64,000 bases of DNA. It comes from Kineosporia sp. NBRC 101731. GTDB taxonomy: Bacteria > Actinomycetota > Actinomycetes > Actinomycetales > Kineosporiaceae. Both the position numbers and the translations under genes were made by a program. The notes under the pieces were generated by a model. It ran no database searches. It saw only the letters and a list, made by a program, of their open reading frames with translations, and was not told where the DNA came from. The stretch covers positions 294,369 to 358,368 of the forward strand of contig NZ_BSTC01000009.1 in NCBI RefSeq assembly GCF_030269305.1. Direction: 5' to 3'. Positions 18,817 through 27,618 of this stretch are shown one piece after another (positions within the stretch are counted from its first letter, which is position 1; every line of letters starts with the position of its first letter).

Positions 18817-19410
18817 GTGAAGCGGTCGCTGCTGGTTCGGTCGGTCGTCACCATGTCGGTGGCCGGACTCCTGCTGACCGGGTGTGCGAGAGAGAGCGAG
18901 ACCCCGACCGCCGCGGCCTCGTCCCCTGCGGTCGTGACGCCCACCGCCCCGGTGTCGGTCTGGAACGTGGACGAGGAGCAGGACGCCACGTGGACCCGGC
19001 AGCTGAAGGAGATCAAGCAGATGCTGCAGCGCGTCCACGGCGCCAAGTCGACCAAGGCCGCCGAGGTTCGCACCGAGCAGATGATCGACCTGGAGAAGGT
19101 GCTGACCGAGATGGCCGCGGCCGGTGGCCCCGAGGGCGTCGGGCACGTGGCCTGTGAGGTCATGCCGATCCAGCTGCTGTCCTACGAGGACAGCGACTCC
19201 GCCGACATGGTGAGCATGCAGATCGGCGCCTACTGGAGCACCGCCGTCGCGGCTGCCGCGAACCAGCCCACCGCGAGCTTCAAAGACGTCGAGCTCGACG
19301 CGCGTATGAAGCAGGAGTGCGACGACGTCCATCGCGACGTGCTAAAGACCATGGGCCTGCGCACCCTGAACAAGATGTACCACCTGGACCGGGTGCAGAC
19401 GACGTCCTGA
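18817..19410 (+). CDS. Secreted lipoprotein of unknown function
   Basis: About 197 residues. I take GTG 18817 as start: GGAGG at 18804-18808 is 8 bases upstream and the product then begins with a lipoprotein signal (positively charged start, hydrophobic core, lipobox LLTGC near residue 22). After a Ser/Thr/Pro/Ala linker comes a helical domain with TWTRQLKEIKQML and two further Cys residues (HVACEVM, KQECDDV) that could form a disulfide. I do not recognise the domain. Confidence 0.75.
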   Translation: MKRSLLVRSVVTMSVAGLLLTGCARESETPTAAASSPAVVTPTAPVSVWNVDEEQDATWTRQLKEIKQMLQRVHGAKSTKAAEVRTEQMIDLEKVLTEMAAAGGPEGVGHVACEVMPIQLLSYEDSDSADMVSMQIGAYWSTAVAAAANQPTASFKDVELDARMKQECDDVHRDVLKTMGLRTLNKMYHLDRVQTTS

Positions 19411-19414
19411 ATGC

Positions 19415-19429
19415 ACTCCGTGACGGAGT
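19415..19429. repeat. Short perfect inverted repeat downstream of the lipoprotein gene
   Basis: ACTCCGT-G-ACGGAGT, 7-bp arms around one base, starting 4 bp after the lipoprotein stop. The one-base centre makes an operator likelier than a hairpin terminator. It lies 92 bp upstream of the next gene. Confidence 0.45.
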
Positions 19430-19520
19430 AGCTCTTTCGGAGTATCAGAACCGCTACGGCCTGTCCGATGGATCAGTCAGGCCCGGAGCAGTTCTGGGAC
19501 AATCTGGAAGGAAACTCTTC

Positions 19521-19865
19521 ATGCGTCGTGCCCTCATTGGCGTCGGTGTCGTTGCCACCCTCGTGGTCGGTGGTGCCTCATCGGCCGATGCGGCGGTCAA
19601 GAACACGTCGTGCGTCACCAACGCCGAGTTCGGCAAGGTGAAGGTCGGCATGTCGAAGGCCCAGGTGGCGAAGGTCATCGGCGGCAACGGCACCCGGGCC
19701 AGCTACGAGACCAACGCACAGGGCTACGGCGAGGAGGTCCGCACCTACAAGGCGTGCAACCTCCCGACCGCGACCGTGCAGGTGGTCTTCGGTTCCAAGC
19801 AGGACCTGCCGGCGCCGAGCGTCGGGTGGGCCGCTGCCAAGGTGTGGGTCGAGGGCTGGAAGTAG
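19521..19865 (+). CDS. Small secreted protein with one BLIP-like/SmpA-like repeat
   Basis: 114 residues from ATG 19521 with GGAAGGAAAC upstream. A Sec signal peptide ends at about SSADAA (residue 25). The mature part has the pattern NAEFGKVKVGMSKAQVAKVIG, the FxxVxxGMTxxQVxxxxG signature of beta-lactamase-inhibitory-protein/SmpA-OmlA folds, and two Cys residues. BLIP has two such repeats; this has one. Function unknown; a protein-protein interaction module outside the cell is plausible. Confidence 0.6.
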   Translation: MRRALIGVGVVATLVVGGASSADAAVKNTSCVTNAEFGKVKVGMSKAQVAKVIGGNGTRASYETNAQGYGEEVRTYKACNLPTATVQVVFGSKQDLPAPSVGWAAAKVWVEGWK

Positions 19866-20080
19866 TTCTTGTAACAACGGACGAGGTGGGCACCCGGAGA
19901 TCGCCGGTCTTCGGGGTGTACCTGGCCGTGTCCGCCCGCAGCGGAGCATCCACCTCGTTCGTGATCAGGCGAACGTTCCCCGAATCGGCATGATCACGCA
20001 GGACGCGGTTGACCTTCCCCTGGGGGGAAGTACCACTCTTCCCGTTGTCGGGTGCGGTTCCGGGTGGCGGGAGGTCAGGC

Positions 20081-21166
20081 GTGCAATGGTGGACGATCGG
20101 GGCATTCGCCCGAGCAGCCCGGCTGTCACCGAAAGCGCTGCGCCTGTACGACGAGCTGGGTCTGCTGCCCCCGGCCCACGTCGACCCGGTCACGGGCTAC
20201 CGGTTCTACGCCCCGGCCCAGCTCGAACGGGCGCAGACAGTGGCATGGCTACGAAGGCTGGGGATGCCCCTGGCCCAGATCCGTACCGTGTGCGACCTGG
20301 ATCCCGGGGAAGCGGCCCACGAGGTCGCCGCGTTCTGGGCCCAGGTCGAGGCCGACACCGCGGTCCGGCGAGATCTGGCGGCCGTTCTCGTCGATCGACT
20401 GACCGGACGGCAATCGGCTGGGTCCGGCCAGGGCGGTGCCCTGGAGATCCGTTACGCGGCGGGATCGGACATCGGCCTGGTCCGCGCCACCCACCAAGAC
20501 ACCGCCTACGCCGGGCCCGGTCTGCTGGCCGTGGCCGACGGGTTCGGCCGCGGTGGTGCTGAGGCCAGTACCGCTGCGGTGCAGACACTGGTGAAACTGG
20601 CTGACGGAGAGCACCTTCGGTCCGGTGACCTGCTGAATGTCATGCAGGATGCGGCCGCCCGGGCGAACCAGGCCATTGGTGAGATCATTCCGGCCGGTGA
20701 TTGCGAAGAACGGTCGGGCAGCACCCTGACCGCGATGCTGTGGACCGGCTCGGCACTGGCCATGGTGCACATCGGAGACTCCCGCGCCTACCTGCTCCGG
20801 GACGGCGGGTTCTTCCAGATCACCCACGACCACAGCCTGGTCCGGTCCCTGGTCGACGAGGGCCGGCTCACGCCCCCCGAGGCGGACAGTCACCCCCAGC
20901 GGGCCCTCCTGCTGAAGGCGCTCGACGGCCGCACCCCCGTCGCGCCGCAGGTCGGCCTGCAGGATGCCCAACCGGGTGACCGGTTCCTGCTCTGCTCCGA
21001 CGGACTGTCCGCGGTCGTCCCCACCGAACAGATCCGCACCCTGATCGCCACCGGCGGCGAGCCCCAGCAGACGGTCGGCGAGCTGCTGGCCGCCGTCCGT
21101 GAGGCCGGGGCCCCCGACAACGTCAGCTGTGTCGTGGCCGACGTGACGAGCAAGCCGGTCCGATGA
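20081..21166 (+). CDS. MerR-type regulator fused to a PP2C-type Ser/Thr phosphatase
   Basis: Start chosen at GTG 20081 (GGGAGG six bases upstream); the frame is open to 20009. Residues about 1-70 form a MerR winged HTH (IGAFARAARLSPKALRLYDELGLLPP, then YRFYAPAQLERAQ). Residues about 125-355 form a PP2C phosphatase with metal/active-site motifs VADGFGRGG, HIGDSRAYLLRDG, CSDGLS and APDNVSCVV. The fusion suggests DNA binding controlled by, or targeting, a phosphatase. The stop overlaps the MFS gene as ATGA, making a drug-efflux regulator plausible. Confidence 0.88.
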   Translation: MQWWTIGAFARAARLSPKALRLYDELGLLPPAHVDPVTGYRFYAPAQLERAQTVAWLRRLGMPLAQIRTVCDLDPGEAAHEVAAFWAQVEADTAVRRDLAAVLVDRLTGRQSAGSGQGGALEIRYAAGSDIGLVRATHQDTAYAGPGLLAVADGFGRGGAEASTAAVQTLVKLADGEHLRSGDLLNVMQDAAARANQAIGEIIPAGDCEERSGSTLTAMLWTGSALAMVHIGDSRAYLLRDGGFFQITHDHSLVRSLVDEGRLTPPEADSHPQRALLLKALDGRTPVAPQVGLQDAQPGDRFLLCSDGLSAVVPTEQIRTLIATGGEPQQTVGELLAAVREAGAPDNVSCVVADVTSKPVR

Positions 21167-22410
21167 GCCGGTCGCTCCGCACCGGGTCGTACCTTCTCGA
21201 CCCGCGTCCCCTGAGAATCCCAGCCTACCGCCGACTCTGGATCGCATCGGTGATCTCCGCCGTCGGTGGTTCCTTCAGCCTGATCGCGATCCCGAGTCAG
21301 CTGTTCGCCCTCACCGGCTCCTCCAGCACCATCGCCGTCGCCTCGGCCACGTCCTTCGTCGCCCTGGCCGTCGCGTCGCTGTGGGGCGGTGCGCTGGCCG
21401 ACACGATGGACCGCCGCCGTCTGCTCCTGCTTGCACACACCCTCCAGGCGTTGATCTACCTCCTGCTGTGGGCCCTGGCCACCCGGGAAACACCTTCCCT
21501 GGCAGCCCTGATGGTTCTCGTCGGAGCCCAGGGCCTGGCGTTCGGGGCGAGCATGACGATCACGGGCGCCACCGTGCCCCGCGTCGTCCCTCCGGAACTC
21601 CTGCCCGCCGCCACCAGTCTCAGCTCCCTGGTCCGTTACACCGGCTCGATCATCGGGCCGCTCCTGGCAGGCCTCCTGATCCCCGCGGTCGGCCTCGGCC
21701 CGCTCTACCTCTGCGACACGATCGCGCTGACCGCCGTGCTGTGGGCCGTCTTCCGGCTCCCGCCGATCCCACCCGTTCCGCGTCCTGTGGGCCGCCCCCT
21801 GATCGGGCAGGTGATCGACGGTTTCGGCTACCTGTTCGCCCAGCCGGTCCTCGTCGCCGTCCTGGCCGTAGACCTGGCCGCCATGGTCTTCGGGATGCCC
21901 GTCGCCCTGTTCCCCGAACTCGCCCACCGCCTCTACGGCGGCCCCGCCGAAGGAGGCCCGGTCCTGGGACTGCTGTACGCCGCCTACCCCACCGGCGTGC
22001 TCCTGGCTGGTCTGCTGTCGGGAACCTTCACCCACGCCCGCCGGCACGGCGCCTGGATGGCCTCGGCCGCGATCGCCTGGGGCCTGACCGTGGTGTTGTT
22101 CGGCCTGACTCCACACCTGGCCCCGGCCCTGATCGCCCTCACCGTCGGAGGCGCGGTGAACGTCGTCCTGAGCACCTTCCGCAACGTCATCACCCAGGCC
22201 CACACCGACGACGCCCTCCGCGGTCGGACCCAGGGCTCCCTGACCATCGTGCTGGTCGGAGGCCCACAGCTGAGCAGTGTCCTGCACGCGCTCGCAGGAT
22301 CGGCGATCGGTGCGCGCTGGGCCGTCTGCCTGGGCGGCCTGCTCACCATGGCCGCCGTCACCGCGATCGTGCGCGCCGTCCCGTACCTGTGGCGCTACCC
22401 GACTGTCTGA
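21163..22410 (+). CDS. MFS transporter
   Basis: 415 residues with about 12 membrane helices and the MFS loop 2-3 motif as GGALADTMDRRRLL near residue 75, plus a charged central loop (RPVGRPLIGQ). Similar to enterobactin-exporter/MefA-like MFS exporters in layout. Co-translated with the MerR-PP2C fusion through an ATGA overlap. Substrate unknown. Confidence 0.9.
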   Translation: MSRSLRTGSYLLDPRPLRIPAYRRLWIASVISAVGGSFSLIAIPSQLFALTGSSSTIAVASATSFVALAVASLWGGALADTMDRRRLLLLAHTLQALIYLLLWALATRETPSLAALMVLVGAQGLAFGASMTITGATVPRVVPPELLPAATSLSSLVRYTGSIIGPLLAGLLIPAVGLGPLYLCDTIALTAVLWAVFRLPPIPPVPRPVGRPLIGQVIDGFGYLFAQPVLVAVLAVDLAAMVFGMPVALFPELAHRLYGGPAEGGPVLGLLYAAYPTGVLLAGLLSGTFTHARRHGAWMASAAIAWGLTVVLFGLTPHLAPALIALTVGGAVNVVLSTFRNVITQAHTDDALRGRTQGSLTIVLVGGPQLSSVLHALAGSAIGARWAVCLGGLLTMAAVTAIVRAVPYLWRYPTV

Positions 22411-22536
22411 CCGCCGTGACCCATTCGAGATTCGTCCGTTTTTTAAATCCTGTGCGAAGTCTGTGTGTTTATCCCTAAAGTCGAGTCATCGGCGGCGTCG
22501 GGGCGCCCACAGCAAGATCAATGCAAGGGATGAACA

Positions 22537-23721
22537 GTGACCACGCGTTCCAAAGTCATGGCAGTCGCAGCGTTCGGCCTGGTGGCAACGGTCGGGATCA
22601 GCGGCTGCGCAGGCTCTGAATCCGATGGCGCCGACGGTGCCGGGGCCGCTGGGAGCACCCCGAAAGACAAGGTCCTCGAAGCTTTCACGAACCACACGAA
22701 GCTCTCCAGCGCCGGCTACACCCTGGCGCTGAACAGCACCAAGGCCGATCTGCAGAAGATCAGCGCCGCGCAGCCGAAGACCGGCGGTGACGACGTGATC
22801 ACAGCGTCTGACATCAAAGACTTCGAGCAGGTCCTCGGCGGCAAGCTGGTCGTGAACCAGACCGCACCGGATGGTCAGACGTTCGCCGACATGCTGAAGG
22901 TCTCCGACCTCGGAGCTGACAGCCTTTCGCTGCTGAAAGACCCGGCCAAGGCTCAGGCCGCGGTGAAGGCTCAGGGGTCGATGGCGATCTCGGCCGTGCT
23001 GAACGATTCCAGCCTGGTCGATTTCGTCACCATAGACGGCGTGATGTATCTGCGCGCCGACGCTGAGAAGATCGCCACGATGTCCGGCCTGGGCAGTGTC
23101 AGCGACGCGCAGGCCCTGCTCGGTCAGCTTCCGCCGAGCATCGCCACCCCGGCGAAGGCTGCGCTCGACGGCGGCTGGGTCTCGCTCGACCTGATCGAGT
23201 CGCTCAAGGTGCTCAACCAGCAGGGCGTGCTCGACGAGCTCCCGAAAGAGGCTGTGACACCGTCGATCGACCCGAACCGGGTGCAGACCCTCGTCGACTC
23301 GCTGCAGGCCGCGGTCGAGGCTGACGCCCAGGTCACCGAGGTCGACGGCGGCGACCAGGGTGACGGCTACCGGGTCACGGTGCCGATCAAGAAGATCGCG
23401 GCCGCCGTGCAGGACGACCTGATCGCCGTCTTCGGTCAGAGCACGGCCGACGGGATCAAGAAGAGCACCGGTGAGATCGGCGAGAACGAGACCGTCACGG
23501 TCGACCTCTTCCTTGAGGACGAGAAGCTCAGTGGCCTCAACATCGACCTGGTCCAGTTCCTCCAGAAGCCGGTCAAAGACGCGACCCTGGCCGTCACGGT
23601 AGACATCGACCCTGACGCCGCCCCGGTGAAGGCTCCGGACGGCGCCACCGTGATCGATGTGAAAGCCATCCTGAACACCATCCCGGCGGACACGTTCGCC
23701 GGGATGGGCGCCGGGCTCTGA
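22537..23721 (+). CDS. Secreted lipoprotein (LppX/LprG-like size, function unknown)
   Basis: 394 residues from GTG 22537. The signal peptide ends in a lipobox (VGISGC near residue 24), followed by a Gly/Asp/Ala linker and a soluble domain beginning with a FTNHTKLSSAGYTL pattern. It is alternately rich in Ala, Asp and Val with repeated Val-Thr strands near the end (VAVTVDIDPDA type). The arrangement suggests an outer-face lipid- or ligand-binding lipoprotein, but I do not recognise a specific family. The AT-rich stretch 22440-22480 upstream may hold its promoter. A strong terminator follows. Confidence 0.78.
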   Translation: MTTRSKVMAVAAFGLVATVGISGCAGSESDGADGAGAAGSTPKDKVLEAFTNHTKLSSAGYTLALNSTKADLQKISAAQPKTGGDDVITASDIKDFEQVLGGKLVVNQTAPDGQTFADMLKVSDLGADSLSLLKDPAKAQAAVKAQGSMAISAVLNDSSLVDFVTIDGVMYLRADAEKIATMSGLGSVSDAQALLGQLPPSIATPAKAALDGGWVSLDLIESLKVLNQQGVLDELPKEAVTPSIDPNRVQTLVDSLQAAVEADAQVTEVDGGDQGDGYRVTVPIKKIAAAVQDDLIAVFGQSTADGIKKSTGEIGENETVTVDLFLEDEKLSGLNIDLVQFLQKPVKDATLAVTVDIDPDAAPVKAPDGATVIDVKAILNTIPADTFAGMGAGL

Positions 23722-23742
23722 CCATCTGAAAAACCCTGCTAA

Positions 23743-23770
23743 GGGGCCGGAACCGTCTGGTTCCGGCCCC
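23743..23770. terminator. Bidirectional transcription terminator
   Basis: Perfect 12-bp GC-rich stem GGGGCCGGAACC / GGTTCCGGCCCC with a four-base loop, between the convergent lipoprotein (+) and SDR (-) genes. Weak T-richness follows on the plus side and A-richness on the other, so it could serve both. Confidence 0.85.
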
Positions 23771-23775
23771 GTTCC

Positions 23776-24522
23776 TCATCGCTGCTGATCCACCGATCGC
23801 AGCAGGATCTCGTTGACCGCAACCTGAGCCGGCTGCGTCACCGCGAAGACGAGGGCGGCCGCGACGTCCTCGGGGGCCAGGGGCCGCAGGGCTGCCGCGA
23901 ACTGCTCCACCGCCTCCCGTGTCGGGGAATGTGTGATGTGGGAGGCCAGTTCCGTCGTCGTCGCCCCCGGCTCGATCACCACGACACGAACTCCCCGGGT
24001 GGTCACTTCCTGCCGCAGTGATTCCGAGAACGCGTTCACTGCGGACTTGCTGGCGTTGTAGACACCGGTGAGCGGTCCCGCCAGACGGCCGTCGACCGAG
24101 GACACCTGCACGAGCGTGCCCCGGGAGTTCAGCAGGTGCGGCAGCGCCGCGTGCGTCATGTACATCAGCCCCAGAACATCGGTGTTGATCATGCGTCGCC
24201 AGTCGTCGGTGTCGGCGCCCTTGATGGGGCCCAGCAGCATCACTCCGGCGTTGTTCACGAGGAGGTCGAGCGAGCCCCAGCGACGGACGCACTGGTCGAC
24301 GGCCGCACGGCACGTCGCCTCATCGGTGACGTCCAGTTCGACGACCATGGCAGTGCCACCGTCCGCCTCGATCTCGGCGGCCAGCTGTTCGAGCCGGTCA
24401 CGCCGCCGCGCGGCCACAGCGACGTTCGCGCCGCGGGCGGCCAGCGCCCGGGCGACAGACGCTCCGATTCCGGAGGAGGCCCCGGTGACAAGGGCTACCT
24501 TGCCGAGCAGTTCGGTATTCAT
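23776..24522 (-). CDS. Short-chain dehydrogenase/reductase (SDR)
   Basis: About 248 residues starting at ATG 24522 (an in-frame ATG at 24546 would add eight residues). Classical SDR features: TGASSGIG cofactor motif near residue 12, NNAG near 90, Ser in VQVSSVDG and the active-site YNASK near 155. Acidic and basic residues after strand beta-2 (AARRRDRL) favour NADP(H). Substrate unknown. Divergent from the XRE regulator. Confidence 0.92.
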   Translation of the reverse strand: MNTELLGKVALVTGASSGIGASVARALAARGANVAVAARRRDRLEQLAAEIEADGGTAMVVELDVTDEATCRAAVDQCVRRWGSLDLLVNNAGVMLLGPIKGADTDDWRRMINTDVLGLMYMTHAALPHLLNSRGTLVQVSSVDGRLAGPLTGVYNASKSAVNAFSESLRQEVTTRGVRVVVIEPGATTTELASHITHSPTREAVEQFAAALRPLAPEDVAAALVFAVTQPAQVAVNEILLRSVDQQR

Positions 24523-24625
24523 GACCGGCAGCATGCGGCGGACCACCGCTCGGGCAACAGAACCCGCCGGGAGGGGACCCAGCAGGGCCCCTTCCGGCCT
24601 GCCCGTTCTGGCCTACGCTCCTGGC

Positions 24626-25444
24626 ATGGGTGAGAGCAATCGTCTCGGCGAGTTCCTGCGCGCCCGCCGCGAACTGGTATCGCCTGAAGAGGCCGGGCTC
24701 AGCATCCGGACCAAGGGCCGGCGGGTGCCCGGCCTGCGGCGCGAAGAGGTGGCTGCGCTGACGGGCATCAGCGTGGAATACCTCACCCGTCTGGAGCGGG
24801 GAAAAGACAGCTCACCCTCACGCCAGGTGCTGGATGCGCTGGCGGCGACGCTGCGCCTGGAGGACGAGGCCGTCCGCCACCTGCACTCCCTGGTCTGGCC
24901 GGTCGCCGTGCAGCCTCCGACCGTGAGCGCCGACCAACCGGTTCCGGCTCTGGCCCGAGCGCTGATGCGTTTCGACGGGGAGATCTCCTACATCCTGGGC
25001 CCGTACTTCGACGTGATCGCGTGCAGCGCAGTGGCCGATGCCTTCCTCGGCCGGGCCGGCCACGGCAATCAGCTGGAATACGTCTTCCTCGACCGTGAGG
25101 CCCCCTCCACCTACCCGGACTGGGACGCCGTGGCACTTGAAGCCGTGGCAGCCCTGCGCAGTATGGCGCGCGGGAGGGAGGGCGATCAGAGGCTGCATTC
25201 CCTGCTCGGACGCCTCTCGGCGGGCAGCGACGCCTTCCGGCAGCTCTGGGCCCGCCACGACGTCCACGGTCATTCCTCCGGCACCAAGCGCATTTCCAGC
25301 CATCGTTTCGGCACGATCACCGTGCTGTGGGACGCGTTCATGACCGCCTACCCGACCGCCCAGACCCTCGTCCTCTATACCGCCGACCCGTCTACCGACA
25401 CCGAGACCATCCTTGATGCGGTCCGTAGGTCAGTGACTGTGTAA
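24626..25444 (+). CDS. XRE-family HTH regulator with MmyB-like ligand domain
   Basis: 272 residues from ATG 24626. The N-terminal HTH contains the REFLRARR-type helix and RVPGLRREEVAALTGISVEYLTRLERGK in two adjacent blocks, the typical signature of this regulator group. The C-terminal half matches the MmyB-like PAS-fold ligand domain (WDAVALEAVAALR, TFVL-type strands). In the family these regulate an adjacent divergently transcribed SDR gene, which is exactly the arrangement here. Likely autoregulator of the SDR (inference). Confidence 0.9.
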   Translation: MGESNRLGEFLRARRELVSPEEAGLSIRTKGRRVPGLRREEVAALTGISVEYLTRLERGKDSSPSRQVLDALAATLRLEDEAVRHLHSLVWPVAVQPPTVSADQPVPALARALMRFDGEISYILGPYFDVIACSAVADAFLGRAGHGNQLEYVFLDREAPSTYPDWDAVALEAVAALRSMARGREGDQRLHSLLGRLSAGSDAFRQLWARHDVHGHSSGTKRISSHRFGTITVLWDAFMTAYPTAQTLVLYTADPSTDTETILDAVRRSVTV

Positions 25445-25460
25445 TGCGTCTGATCCACGG

Positions 25461-25856
25461 ATGATTGCCTACGAGTGGCGGGCCGAGTTCACCAACGAGG
25501 CCCTCAAATCCCTTCACGCAGAGGCTTTTGGTCCTGGAGAGACGGCCGTCGACTGGTACGCGCAGGTGCACCGGCACAGTCTCGGCTGGGTCTGCGCACA
25601 CGAAGACCGTCGGCTGGTCGGATTCGTCAACGTGGCCTGGGACGGCGGTGCCCACGCTTTCCTCCTCGACACCATGGTCGCTCGCGATCGACGGCAGAGC
25701 GGTGTCGGAGCTGAACTCGTGGCCACCGCTGTCCGTGGAGCCCGGGCGGCGAACTGCGCCTGGATCCACGTCGACTTCGAAAAACATCTGCAACCGTTCT
25801 ACTTCGAGGCGTGCGGATTCTCGCCTACACGCGCGGGCCTTATCGCGTTGCGCTGA
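25461..25856 (+). CDS. GNAT-family N-acetyltransferase
   Basis: 131 residues from ATG 25461. The core acetyl-CoA motif reads VARDRRQSGVGAELVATAV (RxxGVG), followed by HVDFEKHLQPFYFEACGF, the beta-bulge and C-terminal strand of GNAT proteins. Shorter than many GNATs but complete. Substrate not known. Confidence 0.87.
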   Translation: MIAYEWRAEFTNEALKSLHAEAFGPGETAVDWYAQVHRHSLGWVCAHEDRRLVGFVNVAWDGGAHAFLLDTMVARDRRQSGVGAELVATAVRGARAANCAWIHVDFEKHLQPFYFEACGFSPTRAGLIALR

Positions 25857-25868
25857 TGCGGGAGAATC

Positions 25869-26293
25869 ATGGCCATGGACGATCTGCTGTTTCCCGGGAT
25901 GATCGACCCGCTCCATGACGAGGCCAAGAAGAAGATCCTGCTGACGGCTCTGCACGAGGTGCTCCGACGTGGGCGCGGGAAGGTGGTCGTCAACTACCAG
26001 CCGCCAGAACTCGGGCGCAATTACTGCCGGGTCGGCGTGAAGTTCGACCATGGCCCCGCTCTGTGGATCCTGCTCAATCCGGCAGCCGGTCTGGTGGCCG
26101 CGGCGGAGATGGGCAGCGGCCGGGAGGCGGACGAGATCGTCCAAGGGCGTCGGGGTTCCGGGTCGCCAGCGCCGAGGAGATGAACCAGCCGGTGCGGGAA
26201 CAGCATCTACGCAAACTGGACGGATACCGGCAGTGGGTGGTCTATCACCAGACCGAGACCCTCGGTGGCGTTTTCTTCAACTGGTACGACTGA
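25869..26293 (+). pseudogene. Hypothetical gene interrupted by a frameshift near 26150
   Basis: The first frame (ATG 25869) encodes about 95 sensible residues (LHDEAKKKILLTALHEVLRR, VGVKFDHGPALWILLNP) and then degenerates to GRRGSGSPAPRR. A second frame, shifted by -1, takes over at about 26150 with GFRVASAEEMNQPVREQHL and ends TLGGVFFNWYD at 26293. Joining both gives one protein of about 141 residues. The break sits beside a GGGG run (cgtcggggttcc), so either a real one-base deletion or a sequence error. I do not recognise the family. Confidence 0.7.
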
Positions 26294-26324
26294 CGTTCGG
26301 GCGCACCTTGGATAGAGTCGTGCC

Positions 26325-26783
26325 ATGAGCCTGTCCGAACTTGTGGGAACCTGGTCTGGTAGCAACGGTTTCCGGCTGATTCCGGCCGATCCGCTCGTGG
26401 AGTTGCCGGCCGCGGCCTCCGTGACCACTGCCGCGGGCGGCCACCTGACCCTGCTGGCGTACTCCTGGCAGCATCCCGACGACGGCCCGCAAGACGGTCT
26501 CGTCCTCATGGAGCTTGCTGGTGAGGATGATGCGGTAGTGGCCACCTGGGGTGACTCGTGGCATCGGAAGCCCGACACCATGTCGTTGTCCGGGACCCGG
26601 ACCGCTGACGGACTGATCAGCCTGGAGGGCGAGTACGCCGGCGAATGGGGGTGGCGCATTCACCTCGGAATCGGTGAGCCACGCGAGCTGCTGATCAGGA
26701 TGGAGAACGTCATTCCCGCAGCTCACGCCACGTCTGAGATGCCCGCGGGTCCTTACCCCGTGATGATCCTGCAGCTCCGATGA
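26325..26783 (+). CDS. DUF1579-like hypothetical protein
   Basis: 152 residues from ATG 26325. LVGTWSGSNGFRL at the start, then TTAAGGHLTLLAYSW and a TWGDSWHRKPDTM block form a small beta-barrel pattern similar to DUF1579/lipocalin-like proteins common in actinobacteria. No known enzymatic residues. Its stop overlaps the YunG-like gene as ATGA. Confidence 0.75.
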   Translation: MSLSELVGTWSGSNGFRLIPADPLVELPAAASVTTAAGGHLTLLAYSWQHPDDGPQDGLVLMELAGEDDAVVATWGDSWHRKPDTMSLSGTRTADGLISLEGEYAGEWGWRIHLGIGEPRELLIRMENVIPAAHATSEMPAGPYPVMILQLR

Positions 26784-27232
26784 CCGTATTCACCCTCAAC
26801 GATGTCGCCGACGGCCTGCGCGCGTCCTGGGCGGCCGATACCTGTTCACCTGACGATGTTGAACGTTCCCCCTGGAGCCCGGAGAACCCGGCCTGGGGTC
26901 ACTGCGACATCACCGCTCTGGTCGTCAATGATCTCTTCGGTGGCGATCTGGTGATGGGCGAGGTGCATCTCAACGGTGAGCAGCACGGATATCACTGGTG
27001 GAACCGGCTGGAGAGCGGCCTGGAGATCGATATGACCAAGGAGCAGTTCCGCCTCGGTCAGACGATCAGCTCGGTGCAGGTGCGCAAGCGTCCGCCGGGG
27101 CCGTTACGACGGCGCCGTGAGGAGTACCTGTTGCTGCGGGAGCGGCTCGCCGATCGTCTGGGTGCGCTCCCGCACGAGGCCGACGGCACCCAGCGTGACG
27201 AGCAGGATGGCAGTCAGTCTCAAACGAGCTGA
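26780..27232 (+). CDS. YunG-like protein
   Basis: 150 residues. CDITALVVNDLFGGDLVMGEV followed by HGYHWWNRLESGLEIDMTKEQF is the YunG family core (a small NlpC/P60- or transglutaminase-like fold with conserved Cys and His: C54-ish in GHCDITAL and H72-ish). The C-terminal 45 residues are Arg/Glu-rich and not part of the domain. Function is unknown for the family. Its last 13 bp overlap the convergent gene. Confidence 0.78.
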   Translation: MTVFTLNDVADGLRASWAADTCSPDDVERSPWSPENPAWGHCDITALVVNDLFGGDLVMGEVHLNGEQHGYHWWNRLESGLEIDMTKEQFRLGQTISSVQVRKRPPGPLRRRREEYLLLRERLADRLGALPHEADGTQRDEQDGSQSQTS

Positions 27233-27525
27233 AGAAGTTCTCGGGCAGCGTCTTTCGGCACCACGTAAGGAACTGAGGCGTCGACGCTGAGGCAGAGCTC
27301 GCCGGCCAGGGTCAGGAACACGACGTCGTCCTGAAGTAGGTCGATAGTGGGGTGGATGAGCCAGCGTCGCAGCTGCTGCCGATCGATGACCGCGATGTTC
27401 CGGTTGCCGATGTAGAAGATCACCATGTCACGCCGGACGTTGACGTCGACGGTCGCAACCGAGACTCCGAGGCCGTTGCCCAGGTCTATTTCCAGCCACC
27501 CGATCCAGGGCGCATCTAATGACAT
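27220..27525 (-). CDS. Small hypothetical protein
   Basis: 101 residues, mainly beta-strand-like (WLEIDLGNGLGVSVATVDV, DMVIFYIGNRNIAVIDRQQLRRWL). No family recognised. Overlaps the end of the YunG-like gene convergently. Codon bias is high-GC but slightly lower than upstream genes. Confidence 0.6.
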   Translation of the reverse strand: MSLDAPWIGWLEIDLGNGLGVSVATVDVNVRRDMVIFYIGNRNIAVIDRQQLRRWLIHPTIDLLQDDVVFLTLAGELCLSVDASVPYVVPKDAARELLQLV

Positions 27526-27554
27526 CGCTGCGTGCCTACTTCCCGTGTCCTGAG

Positions 27555-27602
27555 CCGGGTCCCTCGCCTGGGAAGGAGGGGTTCACGAGGCGAGAGACCC
27601 GG
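27555..27602. repeat. Long imperfect hairpin
   Basis: Arms CCGGGTCCCTCGCCT (27555-27569) and AGGCGAGAGACCCGG (27588-27602) pair over 15 positions with a single mismatch around an 18-base loop. Could be a terminator for upstream genes. Confidence 0.7.
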
Positions 27603-27618
27603 CGATCATGGGAGGGAC

